Of a DNA stretch of 64,000 bases, positions 44,301 through 53,246 are shown piece after piece. The stretch is taken from contig DJEL01000046.1 in NCBI GenBank assembly GCA_002432425.1, positions 27,234 to 91,233 on the forward strand, in the 5' to 3' direction. This DNA is from Lachnospiraceae bacterium UBA5899 (GTDB taxonomy: Bacteria > Bacillota > Clostridia > Lachnospirales > Lachnospiraceae). A model generated the notes under the pieces. That model was not told where the DNA came from. It worked only from the letters and a program-made list of their open reading frames with translations, and searched no databases. The position numbers and the translations under genes are program-made. The stretch's first letter is position 1. Every line of letters begins with the position of its first letter.

Positions 44301-45236
44301 TTACGCCGTAATCACAGTTCCGTTCTTTCCCTTCAGGGCATCCTTTACATGCTCCATGGAGGTGATAAGAACGCTGCCGCCGGGTACTTTTTCCAGGTAG
44401 GAAACGGCTGCTTCAATCTTCGGCAGCATGGTGCCTGCTTCAAATTCGCCGGCTTCCATCATGGCCTTGGCTTCCGCTACGGTCATCTTATCAATCGGTT
44501 CCTGATTGTCTTTGCCGAAATTCTTATAAACCTTATCCACACCGGTCAGAATAACCAGCGTATCCGCCTGCAGGTCGGCTGCCAGCTTGCCTGCGATGCT
44601 GTCTTTTTCAATAACCGCAGATGCACCCTTTAAGATGTGCTTCTGGGGAATAACGGGAATACCGCCGCCGCCGCATGCAATGACAATCTGGTCTGCATCG
44701 GAAAGTGCCTTGATGGCATCAATTTCCACAATATCAATGGGAGAAGGCGCTGCTACCACACGTCTGTAGCCCTTGCCCTCTTCTTCTGCTACATAGTTGC
44801 CTTTCTTGATTTCGATTTCCGCATCGTCCCTGGACATATAACGGCCGATTTTCTTGGTCGGTTCATAAAAAGCTTCGTCGTAGGGGTCCACGGTTACCTG
44901 TGTTAAAATGGTGCTGACGGTTTTCACAATACCGCGGTCCAAAAGCTCGGCGCGAAGGGAATTCTGGATATCGTAGCCTACATAGCCCTGGCTCATAGCG
45001 GAACATACACACATGGGTGCGGGGGTATAATCAATGTAAACACGGCGCAGCTCGGTCATTGCTTTGTGAATCATGCTGACCTGCGGACCGTTGCTGTGGG
45101 TAATGGTAAGCTGATAGCCGTCCTCCACCAAATCTGCCAGTGCCTTTGCGGTCTTTTTAACGGCATCCAACTGCTCTAAGGTAGTGGAACCGAGTGCTTC
45201 GTGTCCCAGGGAAACAACTGCTTTCTTTTTGCTCAT
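44301..45236 (-). CDS. arcC: Carbamate kinase family protein with variant active-site motif
   Basis: A 311-residue amino-acid-kinase-fold protein aligned over its length with carbamate kinases, which make ATP from carbamoyl phosphate. CGGGGIPVI, VIEKDSIAGKLAADL and ILTGVDKVYKNFG are as expected. But the phosphate-binding loop reads VSLGHEALG instead of the usual LGGNAL, and HSNGPQVSM replaces HGNGPQVG. This places it in a variant clade I have seen in Clostridia whose substrate is less certain. No arcA or arcB is nearby; it pairs with an unknown 113-residue gene 30 bases upstream. Confidence 0.8.
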   Translation of the reverse strand: MSKKKAVVSLGHEALGSTTLEQLDAVKKTAKALADLVEDGYQLTITHSNGPQVSMIHKAMTELRRVYIDYTPAPMCVCSAMSQGYVGYDIQNSLRAELLDRGIVKTVSTILTQVTVDPYDEAFYEPTKKIGRYMSRDDAEIEIKKGNYVAEEEGKGYRRVVAAPSPIDIVEIDAIKALSDADQIVIACGGGGIPVIPQKHILKGASAVIEKDSIAGKLAADLQADTLVILTGVDKVYKNFGKDNQEPIDKMTVAEAKAMMEAGEFEAGTMLPKIEAAVSYLEKVPGGSVLITSMEHVKDALKGKNGTVITA

Positions 45237-45266
45237 GAGAAAAATCTCCTTTTCTATCGTTTTATT

Positions 45267-45608
45267 TTATTCTGCGGCACGCTGCTTTTCCAGCTCCGCC
45301 CTTTTCTTTCTCTCTTCGGTAATGTCATAGTATTTGTCCGTAATAATGCCGCGGGATACCAGACTGTCGTAGGTCGCCTTCTGCGCCTCCGTCATTTTCA
45401 TTCCCACGGAAGAATTCAAATCCGTGATGACGCAGCCGGTATAGGCAATCAGCCAGAAAAGCGGGGAATCGTCCTTGGGAATCATCTCCCAGAGCTTCGC
45501 TTCCGGTATGCCGGTAACGTTCATCAATGTATGCAGATGTCCTTCCTTCATGGGAAGATAGCCCCCGTCGGGAAGAATTACGCCTTCCTTAAAATCCGCA
45601 CTTTCCAT
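45267..45608 (-). CDS. Unrecognised 113-residue protein, co-transcribed with carbamate kinase
   Basis: A soluble protein with no motif I recognise. It has a Gly/Pro-rich start (ILPDGGYLPMKEGHLHTLM), a middle with FWLIAYTGCVITDLN and a charged helical end (ERKKRAELEKQRAAE). AGAGGTGA ahead of the ATG and the promoter upstream support a real gene. Its tight linkage to the variant carbamate kinase suggests a common pathway. Confidence 0.65.
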   Translation of the reverse strand: MESADFKEGVILPDGGYLPMKEGHLHTLMNVTGIPEAKLWEMIPKDDSPLFWLIAYTGCVITDLNSSVGMKMTEAQKATYDSLVSRGIITDKYYDITEERKKRAELEKQRAAE

Positions 45609-45686
45609 GCGTCACCTCTTTCTGCTAAAGTGTGTATGGACACGACCTGTCCTGCTCTTTCCAAAACACGGAAAAAATATGTATTC

Positions 45687-45715
45687 ATCATAGCATATTT
45701 TTACGTTTTCGGCAA
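45687..45715 (-). promoter_or_regulatory. Promoter of the carbamate kinase unit
   Basis: Minus strand TTGCCG (45710-45715), 17-base spacer, TATGAT (45687-45692) with an extended TG. Confidence 0.68.
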
Positions 45716-45716
45716 T

Positions 45717-45746
45717 AAAAACAGGGCATCCGTTTCCGGACGCCCC
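45717..45746 (-). terminator. Terminator after the repeat surface protein gene
   Basis: Minus-strand GGGCGTCCG pairs with CGGATGCCC around GAAA, then TGTTTTTATTG. It ends the sortase-glycosylation unit. Confidence 0.75.
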
Positions 45747-45786
45747 GTATTATCTTAACTGCATGCAAAAATAGGTAAATCTTATT

Positions 45787-46701
45787 TTATCTTGTTTCTT
45801 TCTTTTCCTTTTTAGCCAGAAATACCAGAACACAGGCACTTCCTGCTGCAAGCAGCACGTAAGGAAGTACATGAGTGGTATCGCCGGTGGAAGGGTTGCC
45901 GTTTGTAAGCATGGAAGCATCGGAGGTAACGGTAATGGTGGTGCTGACGCTGCCTTCTACGAAATCCATGACAACCGTGTGACTGCCGTCGGACAGGGTA
46001 TCCAGATAGGATGCCGGGATACCGATGGTAGCATAATAGGTTTCTGCATTGGCTTCTGCAGGAGCTGCCAGATTTACCAGAGCCTGAATAGCATTGCTCT
46101 GGGAAGGTAATTCTGAAGCAGCATATGCCGTGCCAAAACCGGAAATAGTATTTTTAACTTCCGCAGAAGGGTTCGGTGCTTCACTGGTTGCCGCAGGCGC
46201 TTCACTGGTTGCTGCAGGTGCCTCGCTGGTGGCTGCAGGTGCCTCGCTGGTGGCTGCAGGTGCCTCGCTGGTGGCTGCAGGTGCCTCGCTGGTGGCTGCA
46301 GGCGCTTCGCTGGTTACTGCAGGCGCTTCACTGGTGACCGGTGGTGCGCTGGGTACAGCGGTGGTTGCTGCAGGGGCTTCCGTTGTCGGTGTCTTGGTAG
46401 ACGAAGGCGCCTGTGTTTCCGGTGCCGGAGTAACTACAGGTGCTGTTCCGCCGACTTCAATATCTATCTGTACGGGAGCTTTCTCTCCCATAAGATATAC
46501 CCCATCCACGCGGATTGCCACGAAATGGTTCTTGGGCGCATCTACCTGAAACGTATACTCCTTGCCGGAGTTACGCAGGTAAATACCGTCCGCACCGGAG
46601 GTCAATGACACCGCTGCAGATGCCCATGTGCCGCAAAGCAGGGTAAGGACTGCTACGGATGCCACCGTCCATGAAAATAACTTGGTTTTCTTTTTCTTCA
46701 T
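45787..46701 (-). CDS. Sortase-anchored surface protein with Ser/Thr/Pro/Ala repeats (NPSTG motif)
   Basis: A 304-residue exported protein: signal peptide (residues 1-29, ending TWASA), an N-terminal domain of about 70 residues, a Pro/Thr/Ala linker (TPAPETQAPSSTKTPTTEA), eight 7-residue TSEAPAA-type repeats (about 123-178), a C-terminal beta domain, and a cell-wall sorting signal: NPSTGD, membrane helix (VLPYVLLAAGSACVLVFLA) and KKEKKETR. The repeats are rich in Ser and Thr, ideal acceptors for O-glycosylation by the PMT encoded two genes upstream. A class B sortase begins the same gene cluster and is the likely anchoring enzyme. Start has AAAGGG nearby. Function unknown. Confidence 0.82.
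   Translation of the reverse strand: MKKKKTKLFSWTVASVAVLTLLCGTWASAAVSLTSGADGIYLRNSGKEYTFQVDAPKNHFVAIRVDGVYLMGEKAPVQIDIEVGGTAPVVTPAPETQAPSSTKTPTTEAPAATTAVPSAPPVTSEAPAVTSEAPAATSEAPAATSEAPAATSEAPAATSEAPAATSEAPAATSEAPNPSAEVKNTISGFGTAYAASELPSQSNAIQALVNLAAPAEANAETYYATIGIPASYLDTLSDGSHTVVMDFVEGSVSTTITVTSDASMLTNGNPSTGDTTHVLPYVLLAAGSACVLVFLAKKEKKETR
46168..46335 (-). repeat. 21-bp tandem repeat array, eight units
   Basis: Eight 21-base units encoding TSEAPAV, six TSEAPAA and TSEAPNP. The four central units appear identical at DNA level while outer ones differ by a few silent bases, the pattern of recent slippage expansion. In-frame unit changes would only alter stalk length. Confidence 0.9.
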
Positions 46702-46778
46702 TGTTTTCCCTTTCTGAAAGTATATTTCTATACTTCCTCACACAATAAATATATTTGCATGCATGTAAGACCTTAGTT

Positions 46779-48248
46779 TTATCCATACATCAGGCAGGAA
46801 CTTACGGCAAAGCCGATGCTCCAAAGCCCAACCAGCCGTTGTGCCGTCTCCGTATGTCCATTATGAAATGCTTCGCATCTGCCGAATAACGCGGCAGCCG
46901 GCACCGGCAGAAATAGCATATAGCGGAAATCCATGCTGCATCCGAAAGGATACCGCAGGTAAAAAAACATCGTGCCAAGCCAGAAAATCCCCGCTGCCAG
47001 AAGGCAGCAATTTCTTTCCCTGTCTTTTTCTTTCCATTTTATGTAATGCACCATGGCACAGATACACAAAAGTGCCTGTACGGCGTTAAAAAACAACAGC
47101 ATTGCGGGTATCCAGCCATAGCAGGTAAACTGAAATTCTCCGAACAGGGAAGACTTCAGGGCATACACGGGAAGATTGTAGTCTGTCCATACATCGGCAT
47201 AGGGAGTTGCAAACAGGTTCCTGATATCCCAAAGGAACAATCTCTGCCAGACCGACCGGTCCCCCGTATACAATGCGCTGTCCCTGGAAATTTCCAGCAC
47301 ATATGTGAGCGGCTGTTTGAAAAGAAGGTAATTCCGCAGACTGTACCAGAGTCCCAGCGGCAGGCTGATTGTGCCAAAGACCGCATATTTCAGTAAAAGT
47401 CCCTTCCACGTTCCGTTTCTGCACGCCTGAAAGAAACTTATCGCAAAAATAACCGCCGTAAACACTGCCAGCGTCGCCATGGATATCTTGGTCATCATGC
47501 CAAATCCATAGATAACCGCCAGAAGCAACGTATTTTTCCAGCTCTTTTCTTTGTCCCATTTCAGGGTAAAAAGAAACGCCAGCAGCATAAACATTCCGCA
47601 AAGAGAGTCCGGCCCCAGCCTTCCTCCGCTCAGAAAATATACCGGCAAAAAGGCGGCAAGGAGCAAAGCCCGGTACAGTCCCTTTCCCGAAAGTCCGCAT
47701 TTTCTGAAAACGGCACAGGCAATCAGCAGACTGAAACAGGACGCGGTACAGGAAACCGTCCTTGCCGCATCCACCAGATAATACGCTTCCGAACAGCCCA
47801 GAATACCGTTCAGCAGTTTTGAAAACAAGGCTCCCGCAAAATAGTACAAGGGCTGCTGGTAAAACTGCAGATAATTATCCGGGGGAAGCTTCCCCTGTAT
47901 GGCAAGAAGTATATAAGAAGCATGCCCTCCCGACGACAGGTCAATTTCCCACAAATCATGGGAGCGGATGGTAAGCGGTGTATAAAGCAGGTAAACCACA
48001 CGCATGAAAATTCCCATGGCAAGAATGAGGCCGGTAATCTGTTCTTCCGTGTAGGTATTCTTCTCCTTTTTCCGCAGGCAGTCCCGCAGCAGAATAACCA
48101 CACCCGAAAGCTGAAACAAAAGATTGGCATACCGCACATATCGGATGTTTCCCTGTTCCAACTGTAAAACCCTGCTGATAAGATAAGAAAGCAGGACGAA
48201 AAACAGAACACCTGTATAAAGCAAAGCTTTTTTGAAAGATGTTTTCAT
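46779..48248 (-). CDS. Polytopic GT-C-type glycosyltransferase
   Basis: A 489-residue integral membrane protein with 10-12 predicted helices. The first large external loop contains an acidic motif (RSHDLWEIDLSSGGHASYIL) and then QFYQQPLYYF, as in lipid-carrier-dependent GT-C enzymes (ArnT/PMT-like fold). It would move a sugar from a polyprenyl-phosphate donor at the outer membrane face. Start at 48248 follows GGAGGGAGGACACG. It lies 13 bases after the PMT gene. Acceptor and sugar are unknown; extending the glycan begun by the PMT is a reasonable guess. Confidence 0.75.
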   Translation of the reverse strand: MKTSFKKALLYTGVLFFVLLSYLISRVLQLEQGNIRYVRYANLLFQLSGVVILLRDCLRKKEKNTYTEEQITGLILAMGIFMRVVYLLYTPLTIRSHDLWEIDLSSGGHASYILLAIQGKLPPDNYLQFYQQPLYYFAGALFSKLLNGILGCSEAYYLVDAARTVSCTASCFSLLIACAVFRKCGLSGKGLYRALLLAAFLPVYFLSGGRLGPDSLCGMFMLLAFLFTLKWDKEKSWKNTLLLAVIYGFGMMTKISMATLAVFTAVIFAISFFQACRNGTWKGLLLKYAVFGTISLPLGLWYSLRNYLLFKQPLTYVLEISRDSALYTGDRSVWQRLFLWDIRNLFATPYADVWTDYNLPVYALKSSLFGEFQFTCYGWIPAMLLFFNAVQALLCICAMVHYIKWKEKDRERNCCLLAAGIFWLGTMFFYLRYPFGCSMDFRYMLFLPVPAAALFGRCEAFHNGHTETAQRLVGLWSIGFAVSSCLMYG

Positions 48249-48261
48249 CGTGTCCTCCCTC

Positions 48262-50769
48262 CTAAGCAATATTCCAGTCAGACAGCACTTCCAGTACCTG
48301 ATTTACAAAATCCACACGGATGCTCTGCCCCGTAAGCACCGGATAATACAGAACATACAGGGCAATGCCGATGCCGGAAAGAATCAGTATATTTCTTTTT
48401 CTGTGCCTGCTTACAGATACGGAGTTTCCAATCATCAGCACTAAAATAAGCGAACTGATAAAATACTGGTAAATAAAAACCGTCCTGTGTACGAAAAGCC
48501 ATGGCAGAAGCATGACCGCGTAGGCAATGATTAAAAACAGTGCCCTGCGGCAGTGTTTTCTTTTCCACAGATAAAACTGGTGAAGCAGGGCAATAAGCCC
48601 GCCTACGGCAAGCAGCGGATTTAAGAAGGTCATTACCACACTGACGGTGCCGTCGTCAAAATACACCCTGCTGTCGGCAAGCGGTTTGCTTCCGTAAAGC
48701 CACTGATACCATTCCGAGGAATACGGATGGTCAAACACACAGTTGCTGTGATAGCTAAGCATAAGCTCAGCATTGGCAATCATGTGCCCGAAAAGTCCCT
48801 TGTCCGGATAAGCCTTTACAAAGGGCAGATAGGAAAGTGTATAAATGCCGAAGGGTATCACGATAAAACAAAGCACACACCACAGACCTGTTTTCACAAG
48901 GAAACTCCTGCGTTCCTTTATTCCCTTTATCCCGCCAATGTGTTCGAGCAGAAAACAGAAAAACAAAACAGCAATGCCTGCTGCCGCATACACTCCCGTC
49001 CACTTGGTGGCAACGGCAAGTCCCATGGAAATGCCGCCGGAAAGAAGCCAGAGCCCTTGCTGCCGCATCGATTTGTTTTCCCCAAGCGCCTGTATGTAGC
49101 CGTACATGCAGAAAAACATGAGCATCGAAAAAAATGCAACCAGAATATCAATGGTGGCAATACGAGACAATGTCGTATTCATAAATGCCGTCCCCAGAAG
49201 CACCGCCGAAAGGCAGGCAATGTCCGTCCTGCAAAACATTTTCCGGGCAAACAGATACATAAGCGGTATCAGCAGTGTTCCAAACAGCGCACACATAAAA
49301 CGCCAGCCGAAAGGGTTCATGCCAAACAGGGCAATTCCTATGGAAATAATGCTTTTTCCCAGGGGCGGATGCGTGTTTTCATAGATAGAAAGTCCATGCA
49401 GAAATTCATAAGCCGTCCTGCCGTGATATACTTCATCAAACATGGTTTCCTCATAATAAGTCGGTTCCCTGACAAACAATTCCTGTTCATCGAAAAGCAG
49501 GGGATAATCCGCCGCATTTGCGGGAAGAACCGGCTCTCCCGCATCATCCAGGCAGACGATTTCCATAATCTGTGCCTCATCCTCCATGAGAACCATTCCC
49601 AGGGAATCTACCCTACCGTCAATCTCTACATTATTCCAGCAAAAGGCACTCTCCACCACATAACGGCTCTTTACAATTTCCCAGGTATCGGTATTCCTGT
49701 CATATACCGAAAACGAAATTTCCCGCTTTCCCTTATAGCCCAGATAAACGGAAATTTCGGAAATCGGCTGTTCTCCGTCAAATTGCAGGACAATTTCATT
49801 TTCTCCCACTTCCCCCACCTTTATGGTTTCAAAGGTTTCCGGGGTATGCAGGCTGCCCAGCCGGTAAAAAATACAGATGCCGAAAATAAGGGTAAACGCC
49901 GCCATGCAGAAAAAATCCCTTGCCGAAAGGCGGCTGTTTCCGGCTGCAGACGTCTGTGTAAGCACTGCCGCCGATTGTTCCCGCCCGCCGTCCATGACAT
50001 CCTGTGCTGTGGGTTCCGCTGCCACGGCAGGCAGTGTCACTGCCGTAGCCGGCTTCTTCACGTCAGCCTGTGCCACTGCCGCATCGGGTTGCCCCGCTGC
50101 TGCGGCAGCCTGCGTTGTTGCCACAGCCGGCTTCTTTGCGTCAACCTGCTGCTCCTCCGCATCCGGTGCGCCAAGCGCCCGCACCAGTGCCGTCACAACC
50201 GCCATTCCCATAAGGCATACCGAGAAAATATATGCCACCGGGATATTTTCCACATTTGCCATATCCCTGCCGTGCTGCAGTAAAATCTGCGTGGCAATAT
50301 ACCAGAGGAAGAGTCCGGCGCCACCAAGCAGATATTCCGGCAAAAAAGCCTCCCTGCAGATGTTCTTTTTCTGCAGCAGCCTGTCCGCCATACAAAGCAC
50401 CGTCAGTACAAACATGGTCAGATACATGGCTTTCAGATTGCCGGAAAGAATAAAACAGGAAATTCCCGGCTGAAACAGATAAAAAGCAAGTGCTCTTTTC
50501 TGTGCAGACTCTGTCCGTCTGCGGCTGATATAAAAATACAGGAGTCCTAAAATCATCCACTCCGTTGCCAGACAAAGCAGGTTCCGGCTGCTTCTTGTCT
50601 GTAACATAAAAAGCGGAACTATCCGGGTAACGATATAAAACAATAGAATTTCTCCCCGGGAAAATTCCACCCGTCCTTTTTTCTTACAGGTCAGGTAAGT
50701 GACCCAGAACAGGACGCAAAATACGATTACCGCAATGAAACATGAAAGCATATTTCTACTTTTCCTCAC
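48262..50769 (-). CDS. Protein O-mannosyltransferase (PMT family, GT39) with long linker
   Basis: An 835-residue membrane protein. The C-terminal two thirds match PMT: catalytic acidic pair in FDEVYHGRTAYEFLHG, then ENTHPPLGKSIISIGIALFG, TLSRIATIDILVAFF and VATKWTGVYAA, with around ten helices. PMTs transfer mannose from polyprenyl-phosphate-mannose to Ser/Thr of exported proteins. The N-terminus adds about six helices, an Ala/Thr/Pro/Val-rich linker (about residues 205-280), and a beta-rich external domain (about 310-430; VYLGYKGKREISFSVYD). Start is GTG overlapping the upstream stop (GTGA); an ATG six codons on is an alternative. Likely acceptor is the repeat protein in the same unit. Confidence 0.85.
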   Translation of the reverse strand: MRKSRNMLSCFIAVIVFCVLFWVTYLTCKKKGRVEFSRGEILLFYIVTRIVPLFMLQTRSSRNLLCLATEWMILGLLYFYISRRRTESAQKRALAFYLFQPGISCFILSGNLKAMYLTMFVLTVLCMADRLLQKKNICREAFLPEYLLGGAGLFLWYIATQILLQHGRDMANVENIPVAYIFSVCLMGMAVVTALVRALGAPDAEEQQVDAKKPAVATTQAAAAAGQPDAAVAQADVKKPATAVTLPAVAAEPTAQDVMDGGREQSAAVLTQTSAAGNSRLSARDFFCMAAFTLIFGICIFYRLGSLHTPETFETIKVGEVGENEIVLQFDGEQPISEISVYLGYKGKREISFSVYDRNTDTWEIVKSRYVVESAFCWNNVEIDGRVDSLGMVLMEDEAQIMEIVCLDDAGEPVLPANAADYPLLFDEQELFVREPTYYEETMFDEVYHGRTAYEFLHGLSIYENTHPPLGKSIISIGIALFGMNPFGWRFMCALFGTLLIPLMYLFARKMFCRTDIACLSAVLLGTAFMNTTLSRIATIDILVAFFSMLMFFCMYGYIQALGENKSMRQQGLWLLSGGISMGLAVATKWTGVYAAAGIAVLFFCFLLEHIGGIKGIKERRSFLVKTGLWCVLCFIVIPFGIYTLSYLPFVKAYPDKGLFGHMIANAELMLSYHSNCVFDHPYSSEWYQWLYGSKPLADSRVYFDDGTVSVVMTFLNPLLAVGGLIALLHQFYLWKRKHCRRALFLIIAYAVMLLPWLFVHRTVFIYQYFISSLILVLMIGNSVSVSRHRKRNILILSGIGIALYVLYYPVLTGQSIRVDFVNQVLEVLSDWNIA

Positions 50770-52245
50770 CCTTCTTCATGGTATTCCTTCTCCGTGTTGA
50801 CCTGCCATATGGCTTTTCTGTCCTTCTTTTCGTCAAACAGGCAGTCCACCGCCGTCATGGCCGTCAGCATGGAATGGTCCATATTGTTGTACCGGTGCTG
50901 TCCGTTTCTGCCGATGCAGTAAAGATTTCCGATGCCGTCCAGCCACCGGCGCAGCTTAGGCATTTCCGCATACGTGTCAAAATAAGCGGGATATGCCTTT
51001 TTCACCTTTTCACAATGGGACAGACATACCTTTGCACCGGAAGAAAGAATGCCCATCTGTATCAGTTCTTTTCTGCCAAAATTCTGCCATTCTTCCGGAG
51101 ACATGTTCCACATGCCGTCTCCTTCTTCGCAGAAATACTCCAGTCCCAGAAAAACGGTGTTCTCCGCATCCTTTACCAGATAGGGCGACCAGTTGTTAAA
51201 TATCTGTATACGGCCCATTTTTACCGCACGCTCCTGCACGTAAATCCAGCAGTCCGGAAGCAATGTCTTTTTCTTCTTTTTACCGGAATTCTTTTTCCCA
51301 TAAGATGCCTTTTTTACGGATGCCTTATCCACCAAAAGTCCGACTGTCACAAAATCCCGGTAGGGCAGCCCGGAAGCAATTTTTCCAATTTTTTCGGGCA
51401 CACCGTTCATGGCTGCCACCAAATCCTTTACCGCCATACTGGAAAAAACAGCGTCCGGCTCCAGGTACTTTGTTTCCCCGTTCTGCTCATAGCAGACCCT
51501 GTTTATTCTGCCGTCTGCCTGTGTAAGTCCCGTTACTTTGCAGCCGCACAAAATCTCCCCGCCAAGCGATTGGAATGTTTCCGCCGCAGCCTCCCACATC
51601 TGTCCGGGACCGTATTTCGGATAATAAAAAGTCTCGATAAGAGAAGTTTCCACCTCTCTTTTTCTGCCGTGGAATGCCTTCCCGAACATATCCTTTATCA
51701 CCGCCGAAACCGAGAGTCCCTTTACCCGCTGGGCACCCCAATCCGGTGATATCTGCGAAGGATGCCGTCCCCACAGCTTTTCCGTATAACCTTCAAAGAA
51801 AATACTGTACAGTTTTTTCCCGAAACGGTTGATATAAAAATCCTCCAGAGAATTTTCTTTCCGTTTCCGGATGCAGGATTTCAGGTAGCTCATTCCTGCC
51901 TGCAGCATGGTCACAAAGCCTAAATTTTTAATCATTGTGAAATTCATTTTGACCGGATAGTCAAAGAAATGCTTCTGATAATAGATGTGGGACACCCTTT
52001 TCCGCACCAGAAAATCGGCGGGCAGCATGTCCTTCCACCAGTCCATAACCTTTTTGTTTTTGGAGAAAAAGCGGTGACCGCCCATATCCATACGGTTTCC
52101 GTCACAATTTACTGTTTTGGAAATACCGCCCATGGACCCGCTTTCTTCCAATATTACGACCTGGTATGCAGAATTTTTTTTGCAAAATTTCCACACCGGC
52201 AGTAAGACCCGCCGGTCCGGCCCCTATAATCACAATCTTTTTCAT
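50766..52245 (-). CDS. FAD-dependent oxidoreductase, UDP-galactopyranose mutase-like, frameshifted
   Basis: Intact product would be about 490 residues. From the ATG at 52245 the frame reads MKKIVIIGAGPAGLTAGVEI, the FAD Rossmann motif, then enters an A8 tract (minus strand; plus T8 at 52174-52181). After it the original frame is lost, while the next frame continues NSAYQVVILEESGSMGG and runs 460 residues to GQHRYNNMDHSMLTAM. Removing one A restores a single frame. Other landmarks: MDMGGHRFFSK and YTEKLWGRHP. This family includes UGM-like and amine-oxidase-like sugar or lipid modifying enzymes. Either a sequencing error, slippage-rescued expression, or an inactivated gene. No good internal start exists for the downstream frame. 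Confidence 0.75.
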
Positions 52246-52302
52246 TTTTCTTTCCCTTTCACACAATGCCCGTTCCCTTAACCCGGGCTGTTTCGGAAGT
52301 CA

Positions 52303-53220
52303 TTACTCTTCCGTCAGTTTTTTCGCCACCACCACAAATCTTCCCCCATCGGTGTGGTAGCTGCAGGTGGATAACAACAGAACCCTATCCCCAAACATAA
52401 GCTCCTCATCGGTTTTATACAGGGCTGATTTTTCAACCCCCTCCTTAAAGCCTGCAAAGGTCTGTTCATCCGTTAAGCTTTTATACTGATAATAACGAAA
52501 TCCCGCCTCTCCTTCCTCGTAAATCTTACTGTAGAAGGCAGCTACGATTTCATAAGTTCCCTGTTCGTACAATGTATCGAAATAAATGTACGGATGCTCT
52601 GCCCAGTAGTCCCTCTTTTCATAGTAAGGCAGGGTGCCGAACATGGTGCGGTTCTTCATGCGGTGCCCGTATACCACATACAGGTTGCCCTCTTCCGTGC
52701 AGGAAGCATCCAAAAAAGGCGTGCCGCTCTGGGCATCCGAACCGTCGAAGGCTCTCCGCAGATAATACTCCGGGTCTTTGGGGGTATACATCACCGGATA
52801 ATTTACTTTGGTGCCGTCTATGCATATCCAGCCGTAAAAATCCGGGTTTTCCTCATAAAAAGGCAGATACGGCATAAGCATCCCGGTGGCTGCATCCGTT
52901 TCCATGACCGTTCTTGGTTTCCTTGCCGCCTTTTCCTTGGGCGCCGAAGAAATCCCCGTGGCAGTCCCCGCTGCACTTCCGTCCCCGGCTCCGCCGTTTC
53001 CTTCGTTCCCGTTCTCCGCGCCGGAAGCATTCTGCCCGTCCGGACTTTCCGCTTCCTCCCCGGAAAATCCGGCTGCTTCGGAAAGCTTGGCTGCTAAATC
53101 CGAAAACGCCTTATCCTCTTTATACTGTTCTGCCAGCGACCATACAATTTTGCCTGCCGAAAACAGGAAAACTGCGGCACAGACCGCCATGGCAATATGT
53201 ATCCCTATCTTCTTTTTCAT
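52303..53220 (-). CDS. srtB: Class B sortase
   Basis: A 305-residue transpeptidase with N-terminal membrane anchor (about 7-27), a Glu/Gly/Ala/Ser-rich linker (about 50-95), and a class B domain: NPDFYGWICIDGTKVNYPV, catalytic His in VVYGHRMKNRTMFG, catalytic Cys in LLLSTCSYHTDGGRF and Arg in GGRFVVVAKK. It joins sorting-signal proteins to the wall. Here the only candidate substrate in the cluster has NPSTG, close to the class B NPxTx consensus. It is the first gene after a strong promoter and is 57 bases before the FAD protein. Confidence 0.93.
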   Translation of the reverse strand: MKKKIGIHIAMAVCAAVFLFSAGKIVWSLAEQYKEDKAFSDLAAKLSEAAGFSGEEAESPDGQNASGAENGNEGNGGAGDGSAAGTATGISSAPKEKAARKPRTVMETDAATGMLMPYLPFYEENPDFYGWICIDGTKVNYPVMYTPKDPEYYLRRAFDGSDAQSGTPFLDASCTEEGNLYVVYGHRMKNRTMFGTLPYYEKRDYWAEHPYIYFDTLYEQGTYEIVAAFYSKIYEEGEAGFRYYQYKSLTDEQTFAGFKEGVEKSALYKTDEELMFGDRVLLLSTCSYHTDGGRFVVVAKKLTEE

Positions 53221-53246
53221 ACAGGTTCCCTCTTTACTAATGCTCT

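Noticed and set aside
46168..46335. Possible CRISPR array
   Set aside because: Repeats are contiguous, without spacers, and in frame in a surface protein; no cas genes in the window.
46094..46549. Plus-strand frame encoding ASLVAAG-type repeats
   Set aside because: Reverse reading of the 21-bp repeat array; the minus frame has signal peptide, sorting signal and ribosome-binding site.
48727..50283. A 518-codon plus-strand open frame
   Set aside because: It is antisense to the PMT gene, rich in His, Arg and Cys without any domain, and has no ribosome-binding site; a by-product of the coding bias of the real gene.
50742..51749. A 335-codon plus-strand open frame
   Set aside because: Antisense to the FAD oxidoreductase, whose motifs are clear on the other strand; no signal for translation.
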